DNA of 64,000 nt. Origin: CAVURS01 sp963795385 (GTDB lineage: Bacteria > Actinomycetota > Actinomycetes > Actinomycetales > CAVURS01). The position numbers and the translations under genes were made by a program. The notes under the pieces were generated by a model, which saw only the letters and a list, made by a program, of their open reading frames with translations, searched no databases and was not told where the DNA came from. The DNA lies in NCBI GenBank assembly GCA_963795385.1, contig CAWCHK010000014.1, forward strand, positions 62,001 through 126,000, in the 5' to 3' direction. Below, piece after piece: positions 19,501 to 29,261 of the stretch; positions within the stretch are counted from its first letter, which is position 1, and every line of letters starts with the position of its first letter.

Positions 19501-20679
19501 CTACGCACCCCATCCGGCCTGCTCGCCGCCGACCCGCTCGGCCACGATGCGCTCCGCGTAGCCTGACCGCGCGTACGCCGCCATCGGGTCCGGGTCGAGC
19601 CCCTGGCCTTCGCGCAGCTCGGCCAGCAGCGGACGGACGTCGGTGTTGTAGGCGTCCATCAGGACCGCGTTGGCGCCCAGCACGTCACCGGCTCCTGCGC
19701 CGCGGTCAGGGCGTCGACGTCGACCAGCAGGGCCTTGGCGGTGGCCTCCTGGACGTTCATGACCGAGCGGATCTGGCCCGGGATCTTGGGCTCGATGTTG
19801 TGGCACTGGTCGAGCATGAAGGCGATGTCGGTGCCGGCGGCCAGGCCCCCGCCGTACCGGACCTCGCACAGGATCCGGAACAGCTGGAACGGGTCGGCCG
19901 CCCCGACCATCAGGTCGTCGTCGGCGTAGAACCGGGAGTTGAAGTCGAAGGCGCCCAGCTTCCCGGCCCGCAGCAGGAAGGCGACGATGAACTCGATGTT
20001 GGTGCCCGGAGCGTGATGCCCGGTGTCGACGCAGACCTTCGCCTTCGGCCCGAGCTCGAGGCAGTGCGCGTACGACGTGCCCCAGTCCGGGACGTCCATC
20101 GTGTAGAACGCCGGCTCGAAGAGCTTGTACTCCAGGATCAGCCGCTGCTCCGTCGCCGAGCCGTTCGTACGTCGCGGCCAGCGCCTCGGCGAGGCGGTCC
20201 TGCCGGGCCCGGATGCTGTCCTGCCCGGGGTAGTTCGTGCCGTCGGAGAACCACAGCTTGAGGTCGCGGGACCCGGTCTGGTCCATGACGTCGACGCAGG
20301 CGAGCAGGTGGTCGAGGGCCTTGCGCCGGACCCGGGATCCGGGTGCGTGACGCTGCCCAGCATGTAGTCGTCGTCCTGGAAGACGTTGGCGTTGATGGTG
20401 CCGAGCTCGATGCCGAGATCGGCCGCCGCCCGGCCCAGGTCGCGGTAGTCGTCGACCCGGTCCCAGGGGATGTGCAGGGCGACCCGTGGGGCGACACCGG
20501 TGAACGCGTGCACCTGGGCGGCGTCCTCGAGCTTCTCGTACGGGCTGCGCGCCACGCCCGCCTGGGCGAACACCTTGAACCGGGTGCCGGAGTTGCCGAA
20601 CGCCCACGAGGGCAGCTCGATCTCCTGGCGCCGCAACGTCTCCAGGGCACTGCCGGCGTGCGGCGGATCCGTCGGTCAT
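19501..20679 (-). pseudogene. rhaI: L-rhamnose isomerase, frameshifted
   Basis: The ATG at 20679 overlaps the upstream stop (ATGA). In order across frames: LRRQEIELPSWAFGNSGTRFKVF, IPWDRVDDYRDL, RRKALDHLLACVDVMDQTGSRDLKLW, DGTNYPGQDSIRARQDRL, LEYKLFEPAFYTMDVPDWGTSY, VDTGHHAPGTNIEF, FNSRFYADDDLMVGAADPF and ANAVLMDAY. The last motifs supply metal-binding Glu/Asp/His residues of the actinobacterial/rhizobial RhaI family (xylose-isomerase-like barrel). Breaks lie near 20655, 20334 (two extra bases, cccggg for ccgg), 20157 and 19690; the last is best explained by one missing base. About 390 aa after correction. It interconverts L-rhamnose and L-rhamnulose. Confidence 0.85.
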
Positions 20680-22116
20680 GGCCGAACCTCCACGAGCTCG
20701 ATGTCCATCAGGTCAGCCACGGCCCGCAGCTGTGCGACCAGGTGGCCGGTGCCGAGCGCCCAGTGGTGGGAGACGCCCGTCGCGCACCAGGCGTCGGTCC
20801 ACTCGCCCGGGTCGCAGCCGAAGTCCACCCGCGAGGTGGTGTTGCCGATCGGCCAGCAGCGGGCCGTCGACGACCGTGCCCTCGGCGGCGACGAACCGGA
20901 ACCGGCCGTCCCGCTGCTGGGCGATGCCGAACGTGGTCACCGGGCCGTGCTTCACGTCGAACTCGACCGAGACGCCGAAGCCGCGCTTGCCGTGGTAGGT
21001 CCCGAGTCCGCGCAGCAGGGGGCGGCCGTCGCTGATCGCCAGGTGGGCCGGGCCGTCGTGGCCCATCTCGACCACGCCGTCACGGAAGTTCAGCGCCTGG
21101 AACTCGGTGAACGAACCACCCCCGCCGAGGCGGTCCACGATCAGCATGGCCAGGGACGTCCGCAGCTCGTACTCCCCGACGCTGGGTATCCCGCGCGCGG
21201 TGAGCAGGGAGGCGCCCAGGATCATCCCGGCGCCGAGCCGCTCGTGCAGCTCGCCCTCGAGCCCGCGGTGGTAGTAGGCCAGGCTGTCCAGCGCGAAGTC
21301 GTCGACCAGGCGATCCAGCCCCACGGAGACCTTTGCCGCCCAACGGAAGTCGTCCTCCTGGACGCTGGGGTCGAGCTCGAAGACCTCACGAGCCAGGGCC
21401 ATCCGCTCGTCGACCTCGGCGTCGGTGACGGCGTTGACCCGGACCCGCAGGTCGTCGAACTCCAGCACCTCCATGTGGCCGCCGAAGTTCACCGGCACCA
21501 GCGTCAGGTCGGTCGAGACGTCGAGCATGCCGGGGTAGAGGTGGCCCATCAGGCCGTGCCGCCCGTGTCGCAAGGTCGCCCGGACACCGGCGGCCTTGAT
21601 CCAGCGGCCGATCTTGACCCAGGCGCGCTCGTCCTCGACGTAGCCGGAGACGGAGCGGAAGTCGATGCCCGCGCGCAGGAAGGTGTTGGCCATCTCCGGC
21701 AGCGGGCACGCGCCGCAGTAGGCCAGCCACTGCCCGGTGTCGAAGGTCGCGTGGTCCATCACCTCGGTGGGCTGCAGGTTGATGATCAGCACCGGCGCGC
21801 CGCTGCGCTGCGCGATCGGCAGCAGCATCGACGCCGTGAGGTACGTCGTCAGGAAGCCGACGATGAGGTCGCACCCAGCGGCCCGCAGCTCCTCGGCGGC
21901 GCGGTCACCGTCCGGCGCGTCGGACACGAAGCCCACGTCGACGACGTCGCAGTCGAGGGCGCGCATCCGCTCCGAGACCCTTGCGGCGGAACGTCTGCAG
22001 CTGCGGCAGCAGGTCGGGGAACTGCGGCCAGTAGGCGCCCAGTCCACCGGCGACGAGGCCGACCTTGGGCCGGCGTCCGGGCGACCCGCGCGAGTGTGGC
22101 CGTCGGCTGCCGTCAT
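20676..22116 (-). pseudogene. L-fucose/L-arabinose isomerase-family protein, frameshifted
   Basis: The ATG at 22116 overlaps the rhaM stop. After an N-terminal correction near 22085 and another near 21979 (aaggg for aagg), one long frame gives DVVDVGFVSDAP, LIVGFLTTYLTASMLLPIAQRSGAPVLIINLQP and LFRAG-like segments. Further on are VSVGLDRLVDDFALDSLAYYHRG and the C-terminal beta domain. A third break near 20853 must be corrected to reach PIGNTTSRVDFGCDPGEWTDAW and the stop at 20676. This is the fucose/arabinose isomerase fold (about 478 aa). Since RhaI is present, it may act on another deoxy or pentose sugar. Its substrate cannot be read from the sequence. Confidence 0.7.
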
Positions 22117-22471
22117 GACGTTGCTCCTTCCGGTTCGGCCGCGAGCTGGTCCTCGAGGTTGAAGATCGGGTCGAGCAGCAGGAAGCCCTCGTCCGGGCGG
22201 CCGTCCGTCCAGGCCGACGAAGAACCGGGCCATGTCCGCCTGCCATCGGGCGTTGACCTCGGTCGCCGCCATCGCGGCCTGGGCCCGCTCGAGGTCCTCG
22301 GCCTCGACGTACCCGACGAGCAGGCCGTCTTCGCGGGCGAAGATCGAGTAGTTCGTCCAGCCGGCGTCCCGCAGGGCCCGCAGCATCTCCGGCCACACCG
22401 CGCGCGTGCCGCTCGACGTACTCCGAGAGCAGCTCGGGCCGGACCTGGAGCATGAAGCAATAACGGTTCAT
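22113..22471 (-). pseudogene. rhaM: L-rhamnose mutarotase, two frameshifts
   Basis: ATG at 22471. Joined frames read MNRYCFMLQVRPELLSEYVERH, then AAVWPEMLRALRDAGWTNYSIF, VGYVEAEDLERAQAAMAATEVN and RWQADMARFF, ending in FLLLDPIFNLEDQL. This is the complete RhaM signature, including the His and the RW..M segment. Breaks are near 22403 and 22203, one extra base each. About 119 aa, slightly longer than the usual 104-110. It equilibrates alpha and beta L-rhamnose. First catabolic gene after the transporter genes. Confidence 0.85.
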
Positions 22472-22495
22472 CGCAAGCACATTCGCTTCCCCTGG

Positions 22496-22534
22496 GGCGC
22501 GGCCGGCGGCAACGGCTGAGCCGCCGGCCGCGCC
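22496..22534 (-). terminator. 15-bp GC hairpin between the binding-protein gene and rhaM
   Basis: Perfect arms 22496-22510 and 22520-22534 with a nine-base loop. No T-run follows on the minus strand. It more likely stabilises the abundant binding-protein mRNA or attenuates downstream expression than fully terminates. Confidence 0.6.
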
Positions 22535-22549
22535 AGGATCAGATCCAGA

Positions 22550-23605
22550 TCAGAAGTTGAACTGGTCGATGTTGGAGCTGTCGAACACCGTCGGCGGCCC
22601 GAGGACGACCGACGGGCCGGTGCCCGCTGCGGCCGGCAGGACCGTGTAGCTGCCGAGCGACCCTGCGGTGAAGGTCGCGCCGGCCTCGAGCTTGAACTTC
22701 TTCTGCGCCAGCGCAGCCGCCGCCTGTCCGGCGAGGTAGCCGAGCTTGCTCGGGTCCCACAGCTCGAAGGCCTTGACGGTGCCGTCCTTGACGTACGGCT
22801 TCATCTGGGACGGCAGGCCGAGGCCGGTCAGGGTGACCCGCTTCGCGACGTCCTTGTGCGTCGACAGGTACTGCCCGGCCGTGGAGATGCCGACCGTCGT
22901 GGGCGAGATGATGCCCTTGAGGTTCGGGTAGGCCGAGAGCAGTCCCTGCAGCACCGTGAGCGACTTGGCCGGGTCGTCGTTGCCGTAGACCGTGCTGACC
23001 AGCTTCATGTTCGGGTACTTGGCCAGCTGCTTCTTCATGTAGCCGATCCAGGCGTTCTGGTTCGTCGCGGTGGCCGCGGCCGAGAGGATGGCGATCTGTC
23101 CGGTGCTGTTGATCTCCTTGGCCAGCAGGTCCACCTCCGAGGTCCCGATCTGCTCGGTGTTGGCCTGGTTGATGAACAGGTGGTTCGGGCAGGTGACGTC
23201 GGAGTCGAAGGAGACGACGGCGATGCCGGCGGCCTGGGCCTGGGCCAGCGAGGGGCACAGGGCCGACGGGTCGTTGCCGGCGACGACGATCGCGTCGGCG
23301 TGCGCCTGGATGGCGGCCTGGATCGACGGGATCTGCGCTGCCGCAGTGTCTTCGGTGCCACTGCTGACGACGACCTTGCCGCCGAGCTCCTGCAGCGCCT
23401 TCTTGCCGCCGTTGTCCGCGATCACCTCGTAGGGGTTCTGCGTGTCCTTCGGGATGAAGTACACGGTCAGCGCCTTCTTGGCGCCGCCGCTGCTCGAACC
23501 GCCGGCGCTGCCCCCACTGCTGCTGCAGGCGGCAAGCCCAGCGACCAGCACTGTCAGCGCGACTGCTAGCGGCGCCGTTCGGCGCCCTCTCCTGAGCTTC
23601 ACCAT
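22550..23605 (-). CDS. rhaS: sugar ABC transporter substrate-binding lipoprotein (RhaS-like)
   Basis: 351 aa. Lipoprotein signal MVKLRRGRRTAPLAVALTVL ends with lipobox LAAC, followed by a Ser/Gly linker. The periplasmic-binding-protein I fold starts at KALTVYFIPKDTQNPYEVIADNGGKKAL. Typical ribose/rhamnose-binding features include AIVVAGNDPSALCPSLAQAQ, VVSFDSDV and AFELWDPSKLGYLAGQAA. Start taken at MVKLRR because of the positive n-region. First gene product needed for high-affinity L-rhamnose import by the two permeases and ATPase encoded upstream in the same operon. The frame is intact, in contrast to the enzymes downstream. Confidence 0.85.
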   Translation of the reverse strand: MVKLRRGRRTAPLAVALTVLVAGLAACSSSGGSAGGSSSGGAKKALTVYFIPKDTQNPYEVIADNGGKKALQELGGKVVVSSGTEDTAAAQIPSIQAAIQAHADAIVVAGNDPSALCPSLAQAQAAGIAVVSFDSDVTCPNHLFINQANTEQIGTSEVDLLAKEINSTGQIAILSAAATATNQNAWIGYMKKQLAKYPNMKLVSTVYGNDDPAKSLTVLQGLLSAYPNLKGIISPTTVGISTAGQYLSTHKDVAKRVTLTGLGLPSQMKPYVKDGTVKAFELWDPSKLGYLAGQAAAALAQKKFKLEAGATFTAGSLGSYTVLPAAAGTGPSVVLGPPTVFDSSNIDQFNF

Positions 23606-23648
23606 GGTGTGGCGTTCCCTTCTCCTTGTCTGGGTGGTGCAGGGCAGG

Positions 23649-24689
23649 TCATCGGGACCGGAGCCGCGATCGGGCCCGGCGGAGCAGCTCGGCACTGTTG
23701 GGGATCACGACACTGAGCAGGAGCAGCGCGCCGGTCACGATGTTCTGGACCTGGGCGGAGACGTTCATCAGGGTGAGCGCCTCTTGGATGCAGCCGAAGA
23801 TGACGACGGCCAGGGCGACGCCGAGGACGGTGCCGCGGCCACCGAAGATCGACACGCCGCCGAGCAGGACGATCGCGACGACGGTCAGCTCCAGACCCGT
23901 GCCCGCGTCGTAGCGCGAGGAAGCGAAGCGGAAGGTCCACAGGATGCCGGCGAACGAGCACACCAGGCCGCTGATCACGAAGAGCCACATCTTGATCCAC
24001 TGGACCCGGATGCCGGAGAAGTGCGCCGCCTCGGACTGAAGGCCGATCGCGTAGATCGAGCGGCCGACCGGCGTCAGGTGCAGGACGACGCCGCAGACCA
24101 CCGCCAGGACGATGAAGATGCCGATCGACCAGGACAGCTCGGTGGTGCCGATGGGCTTCACGCCGATGTTCGTGTACGACGTCGGGAAGCCGGTCACCGA
24201 GTTCGTGCCGAGCACGATCTCGGCGATGCCGCGGTAGAGCGTCAAGGTGCCGATGGTGACGGCGATCGATGGCAGGCCGAGCCTCGTGACCAGGACGCCG
24301 TTCAGCGCGCCCCCGGCGGCACCGACCACCAGGCAGATGACGACGCACTGCCAGATCGGGAAGCCGCGGTGGAAGAGGTAGCCCAGCAGCGTGCTGGACA
24401 GGCCGAGCATCGATGCGACCGACAGGTCGATCTCGCCGGTGATCACGATCAGCATGAGGGGCAGGGCCATGATGGCGATCTCGCCCATGTTCAGGCCGAT
24501 GTAGAAGATGTTGGACTTGTACATGAAGTTCGACGACTCGGAGGCGCCGAAGACGATCGTCGCGGCGAGGAAGACGACGAGCGCGCTCTCCCACCGGACC
24601 AGGCCCCCCCTCAGCAACGCGGCGGGCGACTCCTTCGGCGCGGCAGCGGCGGCAGCGCTCGTGCCGGGCTCGGTCGCGGTGTCAGACAT
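23649..24689 (-). CDS. sugar ABC transporter permease (BPD_transp_2, RhaQ/P-like)
   Basis: 346 aa with about nine membrane helices (ALVVFLAATIVFGA, MGEIAIMALPLMLIVITGEIDLSVASMLGLSS). The conserved ITGEIDLSVAS and the TIGTLTLYRGIAEIVLG stretch define the ribose/rhamnose RbsC-type family. An Ala-rich hydrophilic N terminus of about 25 residues precedes helix 1. It overlaps the second permease gene by 8 bp. Forms a heterodimeric pore with the neighbouring permease. Confidence 0.92.
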   Translation of the reverse strand: MSDTATEPGTSAAAAAAPKESPAALLRGGLVRWESALVVFLAATIVFGASESSNFMYKSNIFYIGLNMGEIAIMALPLMLIVITGEIDLSVASMLGLSSTLLGYLFHRGFPIWQCVVICLVVGAAGGALNGVLVTRLGLPSIAVTIGTLTLYRGIAEIVLGTNSVTGFPTSYTNIGVKPIGTTELSWSIGIFIVLAVVCGVVLHLTPVGRSIYAIGLQSEAAHFSGIRVQWIKMWLFVISGLVCSFAGILWTFRFASSRYDAGTGLELTVVAIVLLGGVSIFGGRGTVLGVALAVVIFGCIQEALTLMNVSAQVQNIVTGALLLLSVVIPNSAELLRRARSRLRSR

Positions 24690-25713
24690 CGCGGGTCGCC
24701 CCCTCGGCGGCCTGCAGCCGCTTCGCGACCCGCTGCCCGACGAAGCGGTCGAACGCGATGGCTGCGAGCAGCAGGGCGCCGGCGATGGCCTGGTCCCAGA
24801 AGGCGGAGATCTTCGCCGCCACGAGCGCCTGGTTGATGGTGTTGAGCAGGAACGCGCCCAGCGCGGCACCGAGCACCGTGCCGCTGCCGCCGAAGATCGC
24901 GACCCCACCCACGACGACCGCTGCCACGACCAGGAGCTCGTAGCCGCTGCCGCCCGTCGCGTCGACCGTGGCGAACTCGGCGAGGAAGAGCGCACCGGCG
25001 AGGCCGGCCAGGCCGCCACTGATCAGGAACGCCGTGAACACCCGGCGTCCGGTCGGCACGCCTGCGAGCTCGGCCGCCTCGGGGTTGGAGCCGATGGCGT
25101 AGAGGTCGCGGCTGGAGCGGAACGACCGCATCGCGTAGCCGGCGAACGCCACCACGACCACGACGATCAGGAACAGCCACGGCACGCCGAGAACCGTCTT
25201 GTAGCCGACGGCGTTGAATGACTTCGGGATGGCGGTCGGCGCGATCTGCTTGCCGTTGACGATGACCGCGTCCAGGCCGCGGATGATGTAGAGCGCGGCC
25301 AGGGTCACCACCAGGCTCGGCACCTTCAGGACGGTGGTGACGATGCCGTTCACGGCTCCCGCCGCCAGCCCGATCAGGGTCCCGACGACGAAGCCGAGGA
25401 ACACCGGCATGTGCGGGTGATGCAGGAAGAGGTCGCCGACGATGTACGCCGAGATGCCGACCACCGAGCCGACCGACAGGTCGACGTTGCGAGTGACGAT
25501 CACCAGCGTCTCGCCCACGGCCAGCAGGGCGATGAGGGACGTGCCCGTCAGCAGCTGCTCGACGCTGTCATGGCCGGCGAAGGAGTGGTTCTTCAGCGTC
25601 GTGACCGCGAAGACGACGACGATCGCGATCCCGATCCCGAGCTCGCGGATCCGGATCAGGTTCTGCGCCCGGCGGACGGTGGCCTCGGACGGTGCCTGCA
25701 GCGTGGCGCTCAC
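24682..25713 (-). CDS. sugar ABC transporter permease (BPD_transp_2, RhaP/Q-like)
   Basis: 343 aa. Helices include ELGIGIAIVVVFAVTTL and LTGTSLIALLAVGETLVIVTRNVDLSVGSVVGISAYIVG. The VTRNVDLSVGS motif matches RhaP/RbsC-type permeases, and TLAALYIIRGLDAVIVNG is the second conserved helix. It overlaps the ATPase stop by 4 bp. Second half of the rhamnose permease pair. Confidence 0.92.
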   Translation of the reverse strand: MSATLQAPSEATVRRAQNLIRIRELGIGIAIVVVFAVTTLKNHSFAGHDSVEQLLTGTSLIALLAVGETLVIVTRNVDLSVGSVVGISAYIVGDLFLHHPHMPVFLGFVVGTLIGLAAGAVNGIVTTVLKVPSLVVTLAALYIIRGLDAVIVNGKQIAPTAIPKSFNAVGYKTVLGVPWLFLIVVVVVAFAGYAMRSFRSSRDLYAIGSNPEAAELAGVPTGRRVFTAFLISGGLAGLAGALFLAEFATVDATGGSGYELLVVAAVVVGGVAIFGGSGTVLGAALGAFLLNTINQALVAAKISAFWDQAIAGALLLAAIAFDRFVGQRVAKRLQAAEGATRDV

Positions 25714-27233
25714 GCGACGTCCCCCAGGGCGGCGCCCGTCGCCGCGCGCATGATCGAGTCCTCGTCGGCGTCGGCCCGCGGGATCTCAGCCGTGAGCCGG
25801 CCCTCACGGACGACCAGGACGCGGTCGGCCATGCCGAGCACCTCGGGCAGCTCGGAGGAGATCATCAGGACGCCGACGCCCTGGGAGACCAGCTCGTCCA
25901 GCAGGCGGTGCACCTCGGCCTTCGTGCCGACGTCGATGCCGCGGGTGGGCTCGTCGATGATCAGCAGCTTCGGGTCGCGGGCCAGCCACTTGCCCAGCAC
26001 GACCTTCTGCTGGTTGCCGCCCGAGAGCGTGTTGACCGGGTTGGACATCCGGCCGAACTTGAGCTGGAGCCGGCCGGCCCAGGTCAGGGCGAGGCGTCGC
26101 TCGCTGGAGCGGCGGATCAGCCCGAACCGGCGCAGCCGGACGAGCGAGGCCAGGGCCAGGTTGTGGTCGATGCCGAGGTCCATGACCAGTCCCTGCTGGC
26201 GACGGTCCTCGGGCACGAGACCGATGCCGGCCGCCATCGCGGCCTGTGGCTTGCCGTTCGGCAGCTCGCGGCCCTCCATCCGGACGACGCCGCCGTCCCT
26301 GCGGTCGATCCCGAAGATCGCCCGGGCCACCTCGCTGCGACCGGCGCCCACGAGGCCGGCGAGGGCGACGATCTCGCCGCGCCGCACGGAGAAGGTCACA
26401 TCGGCGAAGACCCCTGCGCGGGAGAGGTTCTCGACCTCGAGGATGACGTCGCCCACGGCCGTCTCGGTCTTGGGGAAGAGCTGGTCGAGGTCACGGCCCA
26501 CCATCGAGCGGATGATCGTGTCGATCGTCTCGTCCTCGATCGGCGCGGTCCGGATGAACGCCCCGTCGCGCATGATGGTGACGCGCTGGCAGATCGAGAA
26601 GACCTCTTCGAGGCGGTGGGAGATGAACAGCACGGCCGCACCGTGCGAGCGCAGCGTCCGGATGACGTCGAAGAGCCGGTCCACCTCGACCGACGTCAAG
26701 GCGGCGGTCGGCTCGTCCATCACGATGATGTTCGCGTTGAAGGACAACGCCTTTGCGATCTCCACGATCTGCTGGTCCGCGACCGACAACCCACGGGCCG
26801 GGCGGGCCGGGTCCAGCGCGACGCCCAGCCGGCCGAAGATCTCGTTCGCCTCGGCGCGCATCGCCGCCCAGTCGATCCGCCGCCCGCCCCCCAGCGGCTG
26901 GCGCCCCATGAAGATGTTCTCCGCGACGCTCAGGTCGGGGAACAGCGTGGGCTCCTGGTAGATGATCGAGACGCCGGCGTCGCGTGACGCGGCCGGGCCG
27001 GAGAACGTCGTGGGCTCGCCGGCGAGACGCAGGACGCCGCCGTCCGCCTGGTGCACGCCGGCCAGGATCTTGACCAGGGTGGACTTGCCGGCGCCGTTCT
27101 CGCCCAGCAGGGCGTGGGCCTCGCCGGGGTAGAGCGTCACGGTCCCGTCGACGAGCGCCTTGACCGCACCGAAGCTCTTGGTGGCCCGGTCGAGCTCGAG
27201 CAACGGGAGCGTGGCCGAGGGGTCGTGCGTCAC
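25710..27233 (-). CDS. rhaT: sugar ABC transporter ATP-binding protein (double cassette, RhaT-like)
   Basis: 507 aa, two ABC cassettes as in RbsA/XylG. The first has Walker A GENGAGKS, signature-like LSVADQQ and Walker B IIVMDEPTAALT. The second has a degenerate Walker A-like GLVGAGRS, signature LSGGNQQK and Walker B LLIIDEPTRGID. First gene of the operon reading leftward; its ATG is 57 bp from the LacI-type operator. Not to be confused with the E. coli proton symporter also called RhaT. Confidence 0.92.
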   Translation of the reverse strand: MTHDPSATLPLLELDRATKSFGAVKALVDGTVTLYPGEAHALLGENGAGKSTLVKILAGVHQADGGVLRLAGEPTTFSGPAASRDAGVSIIYQEPTLFPDLSVAENIFMGRQPLGGGRRIDWAAMRAEANEIFGRLGVALDPARPARGLSVADQQIVEIAKALSFNANIIVMDEPTAALTSVEVDRLFDVIRTLRSHGAAVLFISHRLEEVFSICQRVTIMRDGAFIRTAPIEDETIDTIIRSMVGRDLDQLFPKTETAVGDVILEVENLSRAGVFADVTFSVRRGEIVALAGLVGAGRSEVARAIFGIDRRDGGVVRMEGRELPNGKPQAAMAAGIGLVPEDRRQQGLVMDLGIDHNLALASLVRLRRFGLIRRSSERRLALTWAGRLQLKFGRMSNPVNTLSGGNQQKVVLGKWLARDPKLLIIDEPTRGIDVGTKAEVHRLLDELVSQGVGVLMISSELPEVLGMADRVLVVREGRLTAEIPRADADEDSIMRAATGAALGDVA

Positions 27234-27289
27234 CCGGTCCTCCTCGCGTCGTTGCGTCGGGGTTCGGCGCTGTCAATCGCCCGATCTTG

Positions 27290-27301
27290 TGAAACCTTTC
27301 A
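27290..27301. promoter_or_regulatory. candidate LacI-family operator
   Basis: TGAAACCTTTCA: palindromic TGAAA-NN-TTTCA, one base from the usual LacI-family TGAAACGTTTCA. It sits in the 254-bp space between the divergent transporter operon and the LacI-type regulator gene, well placed to control both. No second good copy was found by eye. Confidence 0.6.
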
Positions 27302-27487
27302 GTGCCGGAAGGTAGTCCGCCGTAAACCGGGGTGTCAAGAGATCGTGTCCGGAACGTTCCCGGCGGTTGTACATCCGTTATCGTTCAGCGCTCACGGACC
27401 TGTGCGGCGCACGCCGGCTGATCCGGGACGAGAGGACGCCCGCGTTGATACGATTTAGGATTGTGCGCCTACCCCAGGCTCTTCGTC

Positions 27488-28514
27488 ATGGCTGAGTCGG
27501 CCGGGGTCAAGGCAGTGGCCCTGCGCGCTGGGGTCTCCCTCGGCACCGTCTCCAACGTCCTCAACCGTCCCGAGCGGGTCAGCGAGACGACCCGGGCCAA
27601 GGTGCAGCAGGCGATCGAGGAGCTCGGCTTCGTCCGTAACGAGGCCGCCCGCCAGCTACGGGCGGGGCGCAGCCGCACCATCGGTCTGGTCGTCCTCGAC
27701 GTGGGCAACCCGTTCTTCACCGACATGGCCGCCGGCGTCGAGGCGGCCGCGGAGGCGGCCGGTCTCGGCGTCGTGCTGTGCAACAGCGGCGAGGTCCTGG
27801 CCCGGGAGGACCACTACCTCGGGATGCTGCAGGAGCAGCGCGCGTTCGGCATCCTGATCACGCCCGGTCACGGCCCGCAACAAGCGGATCGAGCAGATCC
27901 GGCGAGCCGGCACGCCCATCGTCCTGCTCGACCGCGTCTCCTCGCGCCGGCAGTGCTCGGTGTCCGTCGACGACGTGTCCGGTGGCGAGATGGCGATGGC
28001 CCACCTGCTCGACCAAGGCCATCGCCGGGTCGCCTTCGTCGGCGGCGCGCAGACGATCAGCCAGGTCTCGGACCGGCTCGCCGGGCGCCCGCGCCGCCAT
28101 GGCGGCGCGCCGGCCTGGACCCCGAGCGGCTCACCGTCATCGAGAGCCCGGGCCTGACCGTCCTGCACGGCCGGCACGCCGGGCGACCAGATCGCCGCGA
28201 TGCCGGCCCGCAGGCGTCCCACCGCGGTGTTCTGCGCCAACGACCTGCTCGCACTGGGACTGCTGCAGGAGATGACCCGCCGGCATCTCGACGTCCCGGG
28301 CGACCTGGCCATCGTGGGCTACGACGACATCGACTTCGCCGCAGCCGCTGCGGTGCCGCTGACATCCGTCCGCCAGCCGAGCGCGCAGCTCGGGCGGGCG
28401 GCGGCCGAGCTGCTGATCGAGGAGGTTGCGGCCGAGGCGACCCACCGGCACCGGCAGGTAATCTTCGAGCCCGAGCTCGTCGTCCGTGCATCGACCGGAG
28501 GAACCTCGGGATGA
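27488..28514 (+). pseudogene. LacI-family transcriptional regulator, four frameshifts
   Basis: The ATG at 27488 opens a clean helix-turn-helix (GVKAVALRAGVSLGTVSNVLNRPERVSETTRAKVQQAIEELGF) and hinge, then the ligand domain. The frame breaks near 27865, 28083, 28112 and 28181. Deleting one base at each restores TPVTARNKRIEQIRRAGTPIVLLDRV, SVSVDDVSGGEMAMAHLLDQGHRRVAFVGG, LDPERLTVIESPGLTVLHGRHAGDQIAAM and PTAVFCANDLLALGLLQEM through to FEPELVVRAST. About 340 aa when repaired. Likely a rhamnose-responsive repressor of the divergent import/catabolic operon and, through the stop/start overlap at 28511, of lutABC. Confidence 0.85.
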
Positions 28515-29261
28515 GGATCGCCCTGTTCGTCACCTGCCTGGGCGACGTGCTCTACCCCGAGGTCGGACAGGCCACCGTGACGGTGCTCGAGCGGCTCGGC
28601 CACGAGGTCGTCTTCCCGGCCGGCCAGACGTGCTGCGGTCAGATGCACACCAACACGGGGTACGCCCGTGACGCCGCCGGCCTGGTCCGCCACCACGTCG
28701 AGGTCTTCGAGCAGGCGCTGGCGCACGGCGCCGGAGGCGATCGTGGCCCCGTCCGGCTCGTGCGTCGGCTCGGTCCGGCACCAGCACGCCGATGTCGCCC
28801 GCCGGGCCGGGGACGACCGGCTGGCCGCGAGAGCGGAAGCCGTTGCGGCCCGGACGTTCGAGCTCTCGGAGCTGCTGGTCGACGTCCTGGGCGTGGACGA
28901 CGTGGGCGCGACGTACCCGCACCGCGTGACCTACCACCCGACGTGCCACTCACTGCGGCTGCTCGGGTCGGTCGACAAGCCTCTGCGGCTCCTGCGCAAC
29001 GTCCGGGAGATCGACCTCGTCGAGCTCCCTGAGGCCGAGTCGTGCTGCGGCTTCGGCGGGACGTTCGCGGTGAAGAACGCCGACACCTCGACCGCGATGC
29101 TCGCCGACAAGATGCGGGCCGTGCTGGACACGGACGCCGAGGTGGTGACCGCCGGCGACTCATCGTGCCTGATGCACATCGGTGGTGGCCTCTCCCGGCT
29201 CAGCGCGGGCGCGCGGGCGGTGCACCTGGCCCAGATCCTGGCCAGCCAAGGAGCCGCGTGA
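28511..29261 (+). pseudogene. lutA: LutA lactate-utilisation Fe-S protein, one frameshift
   Basis: The ATG at 28511 overlaps the lacI stop. MRIALFVTCLGDVLYPEVGQ is the typical start; the first cysteine-rich motif is QTCCGQMHTNTGY. Around 28728 (gcacggcgcc) one extra base shifts the frame. The continuation APEAIVAPSGSCVGSVR, YHPTCHSLRLLG and ESCCGFGGTFAVKN carries the second CCG motif. About 250 aa corrected, normal for LutA/YkgE. Component of the L-lactate oxidising LutABC complex at the membrane; the downstream lutB GTG overlaps its stop. Confidence 0.88.

Noticed and set aside
27444..27461. TTGATA and TAGGAT upstream of lacI as -35/-10
   Set aside because: Only six bases separate them; not a usable promoter spacing.
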